Below, in pieces: positions 36,592 to 45,983 of a stretch of 64,000 nucleotides of DNA. A model generated the notes under the pieces. That model made no database searches, was not told where the DNA came from, and saw only the letters and a list, made by a program, of their open reading frames with translations. Position 1 is the first letter of the stretch. Every line of letters starts with the position of its first letter. Location: contig NZ_JAQPCN010000001.1 of the NCBI RefSeq assembly GCF_028464225.1, positions 992,001-1,056,000 of the forward strand, in the 5' to 3' direction. The stretch comes from Zeaxanthinibacter sp. PT1 (lineage in GTDB: Bacteria; Bacteroidota; Bacteroidia; Flavobacteriales; Flavobacteriaceae). The position numbers and the translations under genes are program-made.

Positions 36592-38346
36592 ATGAAATAC
36601 GTTAAACATATACTGATGACCCTTACCGCGCTTTTCCTTTGGGTGAGCTGCGATACAGGGATAGATCCTATCACACAGCTGGAGCCTGGCACCGATGCCA
36701 CTGCCCCACAGGTGACCATCAACTACCCTACGCCCGGTACCAAGATCAAAGTACCCGAAGCAAAAACGGCGATCACTATAGATTTTGAAGTGACTGATGA
36801 TATTGAAGTTGCCAAAATCGTAGTCCTGATGGACGGACAGCAGATCGCGAGCTACTCAGACTTTAAGGACTACCGCAGGGTCTTGGTCGATGACCTGGTC
36901 TTTGACGAGCTGACCGATGGAAGCCATGAACTCACGGTTCGTGCCACCGACCTGGATGGCAAGGAAACTGCCGCAACGGTGAACTTTGAAAAAGAACCGG
37001 CTTATACGCCCCTCTTTGCCGGAGAGGCACTCTATATGCCTTTTGATGGCGACTATACAGACTTGATAAGTCTTGCACAGGCCGACAAAGTAGGCACCCC
37101 CGGGTTTGCCGGAGAATCCGTGCTGGGAACTAATGCATTCCAGTCAGCAGCAGATTCTTACCTGTCCTTCCCTGCCGATGAATTTAAAGGAAGTGAGTTT
37201 ACCGCAGCTTTCTGGTATAAGGTAAGTGCTAACCCGGACAGGGCAGGTATACTGGTCGCCGGGGACGATGCTGATGACCGTTTTCAGGGCTTCAGATTAT
37301 TCCGTGAAGGCGGGGCTGATAACCAGACTATAAAATTAAATATAGGCACCGGGAGCGGTGAGAGCTGGAATGACGGAGGAGTTTTGGATGTAACGGCAGG
37401 GGAATGGGTGCATATAGCTTTCTCTATCAGCCAGGATATGAGTACTGTATTCTTTAACGGACAGGCGGTACGCAGCTCGGCCATGGCCAGCCCTATCGAC
37501 TGGACAGGAGTGAACAGTATCACCATCGGTTCCGGCGGCGAGACCTTTGGATACTGGGGACATAACTCGGACAGCAGTCCCATGGATGAACTCCGCTTTT
37601 TCAACAAAGCGCTTACAGAAGCCGAGGTACAGAATATGATCAGTACCACCAATCCATATAGCGGTGAATTTGAGGGAGAGATACTCTATATGCCGTTTGA
37701 TGGTGATAACAAGGAGTTATTCACATCTACGGATGCCACGGTAATCGGAAGTCCGGGTAACACCACGGAAAGTGTCGAAGGATCGGGAGCCTACAGCGGT
37801 TCAGCGGATTCCTACCTGACCTTCCCGGCGGAAGACCTGACAACCGAAGAATTCTCAGCAAGCTTCTGGTACAATGTGAATGCAGCTCCGGATCGTGCGG
37901 GAATCCTGGTCATGGGCCCTGAGGATACCGGTAATGCCGGATACCCGGAAGTGCAGAATTTAAGAACTAATGGTTTCCGATTTTTCCGGGAGGGAAGTGC
38001 AGACAACCAGGTTTTTAAACTGAACGTTGGGAACGGAACCGCAGACAGCTGGTTTGATGGTGGCGCCGCTGCCTCACTGGATCCTGCTGCTGCCGGATGG
38101 GTGCATATGGCCTTTACGATCTCAGGATCACAGGTCACCGTATATTTTGATGGCGAAATCGTTTCCCAGGGAGATTTCTCCGGGATAGACTGGACCGGAG
38201 TAGATATACTCTCTATAGGTTCCGGGGCACCGCGATTTACGGAATGGGGCCACTTGTCTGACCAGAGCAGCCTGGATGAGCTGCGTCTGTTCAGCAAGGC
38301 ACTGACGCAGGAAGAGGTACAGGCCATCCGCAATTCCGACCTGTAA
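36592..38346 (+). CDS. Surface lipoprotein with two tandem LamG/ConA-like domains
   Basis: 584 residues. The lipobox is LFLWVSC. An Ig-like domain (about 35-135) leads into two concanavalin-like domains (about 140-345 and 358-580) that are clear duplicates: both start with LYMPFDGD and share SYL(S/T)FPA, PDRAGILV, NGFRFFREGSADNQ-like text, (S/D)SW(N/F)DGG, and end with MDELR(F/L)F-type strands. Position directly after susD marks it as a surface glycan-binding protein of the PUL. No catalytic residues are evident. Confidence 0.85.
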   Translation: MKYVKHILMTLTALFLWVSCDTGIDPITQLEPGTDATAPQVTINYPTPGTKIKVPEAKTAITIDFEVTDDIEVAKIVVLMDGQQIASYSDFKDYRRVLVDDLVFDELTDGSHELTVRATDLDGKETAATVNFEKEPAYTPLFAGEALYMPFDGDYTDLISLAQADKVGTPGFAGESVLGTNAFQSAADSYLSFPADEFKGSEFTAAFWYKVSANPDRAGILVAGDDADDRFQGFRLFREGGADNQTIKLNIGTGSGESWNDGGVLDVTAGEWVHIAFSISQDMSTVFFNGQAVRSSAMASPIDWTGVNSITIGSGGETFGYWGHNSDSSPMDELRFFNKALTEAEVQNMISTTNPYSGEFEGEILYMPFDGDNKELFTSTDATVIGSPGNTTESVEGSGAYSGSADSYLTFPAEDLTTEEFSASFWYNVNAAPDRAGILVMGPEDTGNAGYPEVQNLRTNGFRFFREGSADNQVFKLNVGNGTADSWFDGGAAASLDPAAAGWVHMAFTISGSQVTVYFDGEIVSQGDFSGIDWTGVDILSIGSGAPRFTEWGHLSDQSSLDELRLFSKALTQEEVQAIRNSDL

Positions 38347-38430
38347 ACACAGTCTATTTTTTAACCTAATGGTGACATGGCAGGCCTGCTTCTGGCGGGC
38401 CTTCCCCACCAGATTTTGAGTTAGTTTTTC

Positions 38431-39801
38431 ATGAAGTTAATTTTAATTTCAATGGCCGTGGCATCCGTATTATTCGGGTGCAACGGCCTTAATTCAGAGA
38501 AAAAAGATCAAGGGGAACTTTCCTCCACTCCCGCGACAGAATGGACGGAAACCCAATTGTTAGACACTGTGCAGTACCAGACTTTTAATTATTTCTGGGA
38601 CGGAGCGGAACCTAACTCGGGCCTTGCCCGTGAGCGGATCCATATGGACAGTATTTACCCTACCCACGATCGAAACATCATTACAATCGGGGGCTCAGGT
38701 TTTGGCCTGATGGCTATCCTGGTGGGAGTAGAAAGAGGCTTTATCACCCGGGAGCAAGCCATGGAAAGGTTAGAGAAGGCCGTTAATTTCTTGTCTGAAG
38801 CAGACCGTTTTCACGGAGCCTGGCCGCATTGGCTGACCCCTAAAGGAAAGGTTGCTCCTTTCAGCGCCAAAGATAACGGGGGAGACCTTGTAGAAACAGC
38901 TTTCCTGGTACAGGGTTTACTGACCGTTAAAGAATACTTTGAAGAAGGCTCCGAAAGGGAACAACAGCTCGCGGACAAGATACAACAACTCTGGGAGGAA
39001 GTAGAGTGGGACTGGTATACCAAGGGCGGTGAAAATGTGTTGTACTGGCACTGGTCGCCACAATACGGCTGGGATATGAATTTCCCGGTAGGCGGGTATA
39101 ATGAAGCTTTGATCATGTATGTACTGGCTGCGGCTTCTCCTACCCATCCCATCAGCAAAGAAGTGTATGAAAAAGGATGGGCACTGAGTGGTAAAATTGC
39201 AGAAGATACTACCTATTACGGCTTGGAAACCGAACTCAACCATTATGAACACGATGCGGCCCCCGTTGGCCCGTTATTCTGGGCGCATTACTCTTACCTG
39301 GGACTTGATCCCCATGGACTAGAGGATCAGTACGGGGATTACTGGAAACTGAATCGCAACCACGCATTGATACATTATAAACACAGCCTGGAAAATCCAC
39401 AGGGCTATAAGGGCTATGGAAAAAACCTTTGGGGACTGACCTCCAGCTATTCTATGAAAGGATATGCCGGTCATCGCCCCGACAAGGATCTAAGCGTCAT
39501 CTCCCCCACTGCTGCTTTGTCTTCCATGCCCTATACCCCTGAAGAAAGCAAGCAATTCCTTCGCTACATGTACACAGAACAGGATTCACTGATTGGCAGG
39601 TTTGGCCCTTACGATGCCTTCAGCCTGGAGGAAGGATGGTCCCTTCCACGTTACCTGGCCATCGACCAAGGCCCAATCCCGGTGATGATAGAGAATTACC
39701 GGAGCGGTTTACTTTGGAAATATTTTATGAAAAATGAGGATCTGCATAACGGTTTGAGAAAATTAGGATTTAAAAGCCCCTACCTGTCTACAGATGAATA
39801 G
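38431..39801 (+). CDS. GH144-type (glycoamylase-like) endo-beta-1,2-glucanase, probably periplasmic
   Basis: 456 residues. The lipobox is VLFGC, followed by NGLNSEKK, which does not fit the surface-export signal. The glycoamylase (PF10091) pattern is clear: FNYFWDGAEPNSGLARER, GGSGFGLMAILVG, DRFHGAWPHWL, GGDLVETAFLVQGLL, WHWSPQYGWDMNFPVGGYNE, FWAHYSYLGLDPHGL and AIDQGPIPVMIENYRSGLLW. GH144 members act on beta-1,2-glucan. It is paralogous to the next gene, which has the same length and overlaps it by 8 bp. Confidence 0.85.
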   Translation: MKLILISMAVASVLFGCNGLNSEKKDQGELSSTPATEWTETQLLDTVQYQTFNYFWDGAEPNSGLARERIHMDSIYPTHDRNIITIGGSGFGLMAILVGVERGFITREQAMERLEKAVNFLSEADRFHGAWPHWLTPKGKVAPFSAKDNGGDLVETAFLVQGLLTVKEYFEEGSEREQQLADKIQQLWEEVEWDWYTKGGENVLYWHWSPQYGWDMNFPVGGYNEALIMYVLAAASPTHPISKEVYEKGWALSGKIAEDTTYYGLETELNHYEHDAAPVGPLFWAHYSYLGLDPHGLEDQYGDYWKLNRNHALIHYKHSLENPQGYKGYGKNLWGLTSSYSMKGYAGHRPDKDLSVISPTAALSSMPYTPEESKQFLRYMYTEQDSLIGRFGPYDAFSLEEGWSLPRYLAIDQGPIPVMIENYRSGLLWKYFMKNEDLHNGLRKLGFKSPYLSTDE

Positions 39802-41164
39802 GCTGCTGACCATATCGTTAATTACTGTGTTATTATGCACAGCCTGTGGAAAGGATGACTACACCTATACCCCGGTACCATTTCCTGAACCCGATGCGGG
39901 TCCCCCGCCGATCACGGATGAGGAATTGCTGGATCTGACGCAGGAGACGACCTTCAGATATTTCTGGGACTTCGCGGAAGTGAATTCGGGTGCCGCCAGG
40001 GAAAGGTACCATCCCGCTGACCCCTCCAATGATGAGAATACCGTAACCGCAGGGGGCACCGGCTTTGGACTTATGGCTATCCTGGTGGGGATAGAGCGTG
40101 GCTTTATCAGCAGGGATGAAGGGGTGGAGCGCCTTCGGAAAATCCTTGGATTCCTGGAGTCTGCTGACCGCTTCCACGGGGCATGGCCCCATTGGATGGA
40201 TGGCCGTAACGGGAATGTGATTCCTTTCAGCCAGCAGGATGACGGGGGAGACCTGGTAGAGACCGCCTTCCTGGCCCAAGGGCTTATTTGCGTTAAGGAG
40301 TACCTGAAGAACGGAACCGAAACTGAAAAGCAATTAGCGACTAAAGCAGACGAGTTGTGGAAAGGCATTGAGTGGGATTGGTATACCCAGGGCGAGACCA
40401 GCCTGTACTGGCATTGGAGCCCTACCCACCAGTTCGCTATGGATTTTCCACTCAGGGGCTATAACGAGGTGCTGGTAACCTACGTCCTGGCGGCGGCATC
40501 GCCGGAACACGGAATTTCCCGGGAAGTCTATGAAAACGGATGGGCCCGGGCCGGTAATATTCGTTCTGTACGGGAACAGTACGGGCTCCCTTTATTGGTT
40601 AGTCATAACGGGGCAGAATCTTACGGCGGCCCGCTGTTCTGGGCTCATTATTCCTACCTGGGACTGGATCCTAACGGACTCAGCGATGCCTTTGTCAATT
40701 ACGAACAGGTTAATATCAACCACAGCAAGATCAATTACCAATATGCTGTTGAGAATCCAAAAGGCTTCAGGGATTATGGGAAAGATTGCTGGGGGCTTAC
40801 GGCAAGCTATTCCCGCAATGCTGACGGAAGCATCGGCTATAATGCGCATCACCCTGCTAATGATGTTGGAGTAATCTCTCCCACGGCGGCCATCTCATCT
40901 ATCCCTTACACCCCACAGGAATCGACTAGGGCCCTGAGATATTTTTATAAAAACAAAGACAAGTTATTAGGTCCTGCCGGGTTTTACGATGCCTTCAGCC
41001 CGGAGTATAACTTCTGGGTGGCAGAGCGATACCTGGCCATAGACCAGGGACCAATAATTATTATGATTGAAAATTACAGGACCGGTTTTCTCTGGGAGCT
41101 CTTTATGGGCAACGAGGAAATCAGGTCCGGGTTAACCAGCTTAGGATTTACATATGGAAGCTAA
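39794..41164 (+). CDS. Second GH144-type enzyme, predicted surface-exposed
   Basis: 456 residues, collinear with the upstream paralogue: GGTGFGLMAILVG, DRFHGAWPHWM, WHWSPTHQFAMDFPLRGYNE, FWAHYSYLGLDPNGL, IENYRTGFLW. The mature lipoprotein starts C-G-K-D-D, which matches the Bacteroidota surface-export signal (Lys followed by two acidic residues at +3 to +5). The upstream copy lacks this. The two may therefore split work between the outer surface and the periplasm. Start overlaps the previous stop by 8 bp. Confidence 0.85.
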   Translation: MNRLLTISLITVLLCTACGKDDYTYTPVPFPEPDAGPPPITDEELLDLTQETTFRYFWDFAEVNSGAARERYHPADPSNDENTVTAGGTGFGLMAILVGIERGFISRDEGVERLRKILGFLESADRFHGAWPHWMDGRNGNVIPFSQQDDGGDLVETAFLAQGLICVKEYLKNGTETEKQLATKADELWKGIEWDWYTQGETSLYWHWSPTHQFAMDFPLRGYNEVLVTYVLAAASPEHGISREVYENGWARAGNIRSVREQYGLPLLVSHNGAESYGGPLFWAHYSYLGLDPNGLSDAFVNYEQVNINHSKINYQYAVENPKGFRDYGKDCWGLTASYSRNADGSIGYNAHHPANDVGVISPTAAISSIPYTPQESTRALRYFYKNKDKLLGPAGFYDAFSPEYNFWVAERYLAIDQGPIIIMIENYRTGFLWELFMGNEEIRSGLTSLGFTYGS

Positions 41165-41939
41165 AACGTTTTTAGCATTATTTCTCTGCCTATTAGGTGC
41201 TTATTCCCTGCAGGCGCAGAACGAATTGTACGAGGAGGCAGTATTTAAAAATAATTCGGATTCCTTGCAGTACAGGATCATGTACCCCGAAGGGTTTTCA
41301 GAAACAAAGCAATACCCTGTAGTGTTGTTCCTGCACGGGGCCGGTGAGCGTGGTAATGACAATACCAAACAGCTGGCACACGGCAGCTCGCTCTTCAGCA
41401 CATCCGAACATCGGGATCAATATCCCGCTATCATTATTTTCCCACAATGCCCGGCAGGGCAGTACTGGGCCAATGTGGATGTCAACAGGCAGGTACAACC
41501 ATATACGCTCGACTTTAACTATGAAAAGGGACCGACTAAACCAATGGAACTGGTCATGGAACTCATGGACGGGATCCTTGCTGAACCCTATACGAAAAAG
41601 GAGCAGGTATATGTAATGGGACTTTCCATGGGTGGTATGGGGACTTACGAGATCCTGTACAGGAAGCCCGAAATGTTTGCAGCAGCGGTGGCCATTTGTG
41701 GCGGAGGTGATCCCAAAACGGTTAAGACCTACGCGAAAGAAGTTCCAATGTGGATCTTTCACGGTGCCATGGATAACGTGGTCGACCCAATATACTCCCT
41801 GCAAATGGGGAGTCAGATTCTTGAAGATGGAGGCTTTCCGAATATAACGATTTACAGCGATGCCAACCACAACAGCTGGGATCCCGCATTTGTTGAGCCT
41901 GGTCTTTTGAAGTGGTTATTCTCTAAAACAACGAATTAA
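41154..41939 (+). CDS. Secreted alpha/beta-hydrolase esterase
   Basis: 261 residues with a signal peptide cleaved near LQAQ. It has the prolyl-oligopeptidase/PHB-depolymerase-like fold: VVLFLHGAGERGND (oxyanion HG), nucleophile Ser158 in MGLSMGGMGTYE, an acid in GAMDNVVDP, and a His in ANHNSWDP. The start overlaps the GH144 stop by 11 bp. Deacylation of a decorated glycan, such as a succinylated or acetylated glucan, is plausible from context, but the substrate is not known. Confidence 0.8.
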   Translation: MEAKTFLALFLCLLGAYSLQAQNELYEEAVFKNNSDSLQYRIMYPEGFSETKQYPVVLFLHGAGERGNDNTKQLAHGSSLFSTSEHRDQYPAIIIFPQCPAGQYWANVDVNRQVQPYTLDFNYEKGPTKPMELVMELMDGILAEPYTKKEQVYVMGLSMGGMGTYEILYRKPEMFAAAVAICGGGDPKTVKTYAKEVPMWIFHGAMDNVVDPIYSLQMGSQILEDGGFPNITIYSDANHNSWDPAFVEPGLLKWLFSKTTN

Positions 41940-41951
41940 AAATTACATAAA

Positions 41952-43667
41952 ATGAAGCTATTTAAACTGCTAAAGTTAGGCTGCCTGGTAATCGCAGGAA
42001 CAACTGTAGCGCAAGAGGCCACCTACTGTAACCCGGTGAATATAGATTATACATATATGATCTATAATTCCCACAATGATAATTCGTACAGGTCCGGTGC
42101 AGACCCGGCAGTCGTTTCTTTTAAGGATCATTATTATATGTTCGTCACCCGTTCTATGGGCTACTGGAAATCACCGGATCTTCATCAATGGGAGTTTGTG
42201 AAACCTAGGAGCTGGTATTTTGAGGGATCTAATGCACCGGCTGCTTTTAACTACAAGGATTCCGTACTCTATGTGGCCGGCGATCCTTCGGGCAGCATGA
42301 GCATCATTGGGACAGCCAACCCGGAGATCGGAGATTGGGAAGGGACTAACGGTATTCTCTACAACCTGCAGGATCCTGCTTTTTTTATAGATGATGACGG
42401 GGAAACCTACCTTTACTGGGGTTCTTCAAACAAATACCCCATCAGGGCAAAAAAATTAGATAAGGATCGCCGATTCCGGCCTTCAGAGGAGATCCATGAA
42501 CTCTTTAACCTTAAGCCAGAGGAACACGGTTGGGAACGCTTTGGAGAGAACCATTCGGACACTATACTAGGGGGATATATAGAGGGCCCCTGGCCTACCA
42601 AATATAAAGACAAGTATTATATAGAGTATGCCGCGCCCGGGACCGAATTCAATGTCTATGGTGACGGTGCGTATATTGGGGATCATCCCTTAGGGCCTTT
42701 TACCTATGCCCCCAACAACCCTTTCTCTTATAAGCCCGGGGGATTTATACCCGGAGCGGGCCATGGCAGCACGGTGCAGGGCCCCGGAGGACAGTACTGG
42801 CACTTTGCCTCCATGGCCGTGAATGTCAACATTGGTTGGGAACGAAGGATTGGAATGTTCCCTACATTCTTTGATGAAGACGACCTTATTTATACCAATA
42901 CCTACTTTGGCGATTATCCCCATTACGCTCCTTCGGTACCGGGAAAGGAGGGAAAATTCACCGGTTGGATGCTTTTATCCTATAATAAACCCGTTAAAAC
43001 CTCTTCATCTAAGGATGGATTTACCGCGGAAAACCTGGTAGATGAAAACATAAAAAGCTTTTGGGTGGCCGAAACGAACGGAGAAGGAGAATGGATACAG
43101 ATCGACCTTGAAGCTGTTTCCGGAGTTCGAGCCTTCCAGGTAAATTACCACGATTACAAGTCAGATTTATACGGCCGGGTTCCGGGTCTCTACCACCAGT
43201 ATATTATAGAGGCCTCCAAAGACGGGGAGCAGTGGCAAATATTAGTGGACAAAAGCAAGAATAAGAAGGATGTACCTAATGATTACGTCGCTTTAGAAGC
43301 CCCGGTATCTGCGCGTTTTATCAGGTTTAAAAACCTCCATGTCCCCACCGGGAACCTGGCTATTTCAGACCTGCGTGTGTTTGGTAAAGGCAGCGGCAAG
43401 ACTCCGAGAAAAGTGCGGAATTTCGAGGTAGACCGAAAAGAAGACCGCCGGGATGCCCGGATCAGCTGGAGCGCGGTAAAAGGAGCTACGGGCTATAACG
43501 TAATCTGGGGAATAGCCCCGGATAAGATGTACAGCAGCTGGCAATTATACGGGGAAACTTCCCTGGAGCTGAAATCCCTGAATACAGATCAAAACTACTA
43601 TTTCACCGTGGAAGCCTTTAATGAAAACGGGATTTCTGAACGTGCGAATATTATTGAAACCGAATAG
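41952..43667 (+). CDS. GH43-like five-bladed propeller with discoidin (F5/8C) and fibronectin III domains
   Basis: 571 residues with a signal peptide ending near TTVAQE. Residues about 30-325 form a GH43-like propeller with three acidic positions: base Asp in YRSGADPAVV, Asp in LQDPAFFIDDDG, and acid Glu in GYIEGPWPTKY. A discoidin-type domain (about 335-480, FTAENLVDENIKSFWVAE) and a C-terminal Fn3 domain (about 485-570) follow. The family mostly removes arabinofuranosyl, xylosyl or galactofuranosyl units. What it would remove from a beta-1,2-glucan is not clear, which hints at a decorated polymer. Confidence 0.8.
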   Translation: MKLFKLLKLGCLVIAGTTVAQEATYCNPVNIDYTYMIYNSHNDNSYRSGADPAVVSFKDHYYMFVTRSMGYWKSPDLHQWEFVKPRSWYFEGSNAPAAFNYKDSVLYVAGDPSGSMSIIGTANPEIGDWEGTNGILYNLQDPAFFIDDDGETYLYWGSSNKYPIRAKKLDKDRRFRPSEEIHELFNLKPEEHGWERFGENHSDTILGGYIEGPWPTKYKDKYYIEYAAPGTEFNVYGDGAYIGDHPLGPFTYAPNNPFSYKPGGFIPGAGHGSTVQGPGGQYWHFASMAVNVNIGWERRIGMFPTFFDEDDLIYTNTYFGDYPHYAPSVPGKEGKFTGWMLLSYNKPVKTSSSKDGFTAENLVDENIKSFWVAETNGEGEWIQIDLEAVSGVRAFQVNYHDYKSDLYGRVPGLYHQYIIEASKDGEQWQILVDKSKNKKDVPNDYVALEAPVSARFIRFKNLHVPTGNLAISDLRVFGKGSGKTPRKVRNFEVDRKEDRRDARISWSAVKGATGYNVIWGIAPDKMYSSWQLYGETSLELKSLNTDQNYYFTVEAFNENGISERANIIETE

Positions 43668-43684
43668 ATATAAATAAGTTTACC

Positions 43685-45964
43685 ATGATAGAATACCTGA
43701 AAATATACAGTATCATCTTTACGCTCTCACTCCTGTCTACCCACGGATTAGGGGCCCAGGAACGTATTCCCGAAGTAGAGAAACTACTTGGAAAAATGAC
43801 CCTGCAGGAAAAAATCGGTCAACTGAACCTGCTGACTCCGGGTGGAGGTGTTGCAACCGGTTCCGTGGTCAGTGAGAATGTGGAAGCAAAGATCAAAAAA
43901 GGGCAGGTTGGCGGACTTTTCGGGGTTGCCGGTCCGGAGCGGGTAAGAGTTGCCCAGGAACTGGCCGTTAATCATTCGCGTTTAAAAATTCCATTGCTCA
44001 TTGGTTCAGATGTCATCCATGGGTATAAGACTACATTTCCAATCCCGTTGGGCTTATCAGCTAGCTGGGACATGCAGCTCATGGAAGAAGTTGCAAGGAT
44101 TTCTGCCAGGGAAGCCACTGCGGATGGGATCAACTGGAATTTCTCACCCATGGTAGATATCGCCCGTGATCCGAGGTGGGGAAGAATAGCTGAAGGAGCG
44201 GGCGAAGATCCATACCTGGGATCTATGGTTGCCAGGGCAATGGTAAGAGGCTACCAGGGGAACGACCTTTCTGAACCCAATACCATGATGGCAACGGTTA
44301 AGCACTTGGCACTTTACGGTGCCGCAGAAGCGGGGAGAGACTACCACTCGGTAGATATGAGCCGAATTAAAATGTTTAACCAATACCTGCCGCCGTATAA
44401 AGCAGCTATTGATGAGGGTGTTGCCAGTGTGATGACCTCGTTTAACGATATAGACGGAGTTCCCGCATCGGGTAACAAATGGTTGTTGACCGACCTCCTG
44501 CGAGACCAATGGGGGTTTAACGGGATGGTTGTGTCTGACTATACCTCTGTCAATGAAATGATCGCTCATGGGCTTGGCGACCTGCAGGCAGTTTCGGCCC
44601 TGGCACTTAATGCAGGCCTGGATATGGATATGGTCGGGGAAGGATTTTTAACCACTTTGGAGAAATCCGTAAAAGAAGGAAAAGTATCCGAAGAGTCGAT
44701 TACCAACGCGGCAAGGCGTATCCTGGAAGCAAAATTCAGGCTGGGTCTTTTCCAGGACCCTAATCGCTACCTGGACGAGAGCAGGCCCGCAAAAGATATA
44801 CTGAGCCCCGAACATCGGGAAGCGGCTAAGGAGATAGCCAAGAAGACCTTTGTGCTACTGAAGAAACAGGGTAATACCCTGCCTTTAGATCCTTCGGCTA
44901 AAATTGCATTGGTGGGCCCACTGGCGGATAGCCAGAACAATATGCTGGGGACCTGGGCTCCTACTGGGGATGTGAAAAACGCCATCCCGGTATTAGAGGG
45001 TTTCAGGAAATCCATGCCCGATGTATCTGTCAGTTATGCCAAAGGAGCCAATATTACGGACGATGCTGATTTGGCCAAAAAGGTAAATGTTTTTGGCCCC
45101 AGGGTGCAGATCGCAGCGCAGGAACCTTCGGAATTGCTGAAGGAGGCCGTTGAGTTGGCCGTTGAATCAGACGTGGTTGTTGCCGTATTAGGGGAGGCTA
45201 CGGAAATGAGCGGCGAGGCCGCCAGCAGGACAGACCTATCCCTGCCGCTAAGCCAGAAGAAATTATTAAAAGCTCTTGTCGACACCGGCAAACCTGTGGT
45301 TGTCGTATTGATGAGCGGGCGTTCATTGACCATAGAAGATGAGTCCCAATTACCGATCAGCATACTGCAGACCTGGCACCCGGGTGTAGAGGCGGGTAAC
45401 GCTATCGTGGAAGTGTTGTACGGGGAGTATAATCCTGCCGGGAAACTTACGGCCACCTGGCCCAGGAACGTGGGGCAGATCCCGATTTACCACAGTGCAA
45501 AGATCACCGGGAGACCTGGCCCTGACAGTGAATTCCAAAAATTTAAATCAAATTACCTCGACGCCCCCAATACGCCCCTATATCCATTTGGATATGGGCT
45601 GAGTTATACCGATTTTGAATATAGCGACCTGCGCTTAAACAAATCGGAAATAGGGCAGGGAGAATCCATAACAGCAACGGTTACCGTAAAGAATACGGGT
45701 GATTATGACGGGGAAGAAGTTGTGCAAGTATACCTGAGAGACCTGGTGAGGACTATCACCCCGCCTTCAAAGCAACTCAAGGGTTTTAAAAAGATCATGA
45801 TAAAGAAGGGAGCTTCTGTCGATGTAAGTATCACCCTGCAAGCGGTCGATTTGAAATTCTATAACAGCCAGATCGAATTTGTTTCAGAACCCGGGGACTT
45901 TGAGCTCTATGTCGGCGGAAATTCCGAACAGACGCTGAAAGCAGGATTTAAACTCGTTAATTAA
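43685..45964 (+). CDS. GH3 beta-glucosidase
   Basis: 759 residues with a signal peptide. Domains in order are the GH3 N-terminal barrel (LLIGSDVIHGYKTTFPIPLG, NWNFSPMVDIARDPRWGRIAEGAGEDP), the nucleophile Asp in GMVVSDYTSVNE, the C-terminal alpha/beta sandwich, and a fibronectin-like domain (YPFGYGLSYTDFEYSDL). BglX-type enzymes release glucose from oligosaccharide ends; a similar Bacteroides GH3 acts on beta-1,2-linked sophorose. It is the expected last step after the GH144 enzymes. Full length for the family. Confidence 0.93.
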   Translation: MIEYLKIYSIIFTLSLLSTHGLGAQERIPEVEKLLGKMTLQEKIGQLNLLTPGGGVATGSVVSENVEAKIKKGQVGGLFGVAGPERVRVAQELAVNHSRLKIPLLIGSDVIHGYKTTFPIPLGLSASWDMQLMEEVARISAREATADGINWNFSPMVDIARDPRWGRIAEGAGEDPYLGSMVARAMVRGYQGNDLSEPNTMMATVKHLALYGAAEAGRDYHSVDMSRIKMFNQYLPPYKAAIDEGVASVMTSFNDIDGVPASGNKWLLTDLLRDQWGFNGMVVSDYTSVNEMIAHGLGDLQAVSALALNAGLDMDMVGEGFLTTLEKSVKEGKVSEESITNAARRILEAKFRLGLFQDPNRYLDESRPAKDILSPEHREAAKEIAKKTFVLLKKQGNTLPLDPSAKIALVGPLADSQNNMLGTWAPTGDVKNAIPVLEGFRKSMPDVSVSYAKGANITDDADLAKKVNVFGPRVQIAAQEPSELLKEAVELAVESDVVVAVLGEATEMSGEAASRTDLSLPLSQKKLLKALVDTGKPVVVVLMSGRSLTIEDESQLPISILQTWHPGVEAGNAIVEVLYGEYNPAGKLTATWPRNVGQIPIYHSAKITGRPGPDSEFQKFKSNYLDAPNTPLYPFGYGLSYTDFEYSDLRLNKSEIGQGESITATVTVKNTGDYDGEEVVQVYLRDLVRTITPPSKQLKGFKKIMIKKGASVDVSITLQAVDLKFYNSQIEFVSEPGDFELYVGGNSEQTLKAGFKLVN

Positions 45965-45983
45965 TCACTACCACATTTGTTAC

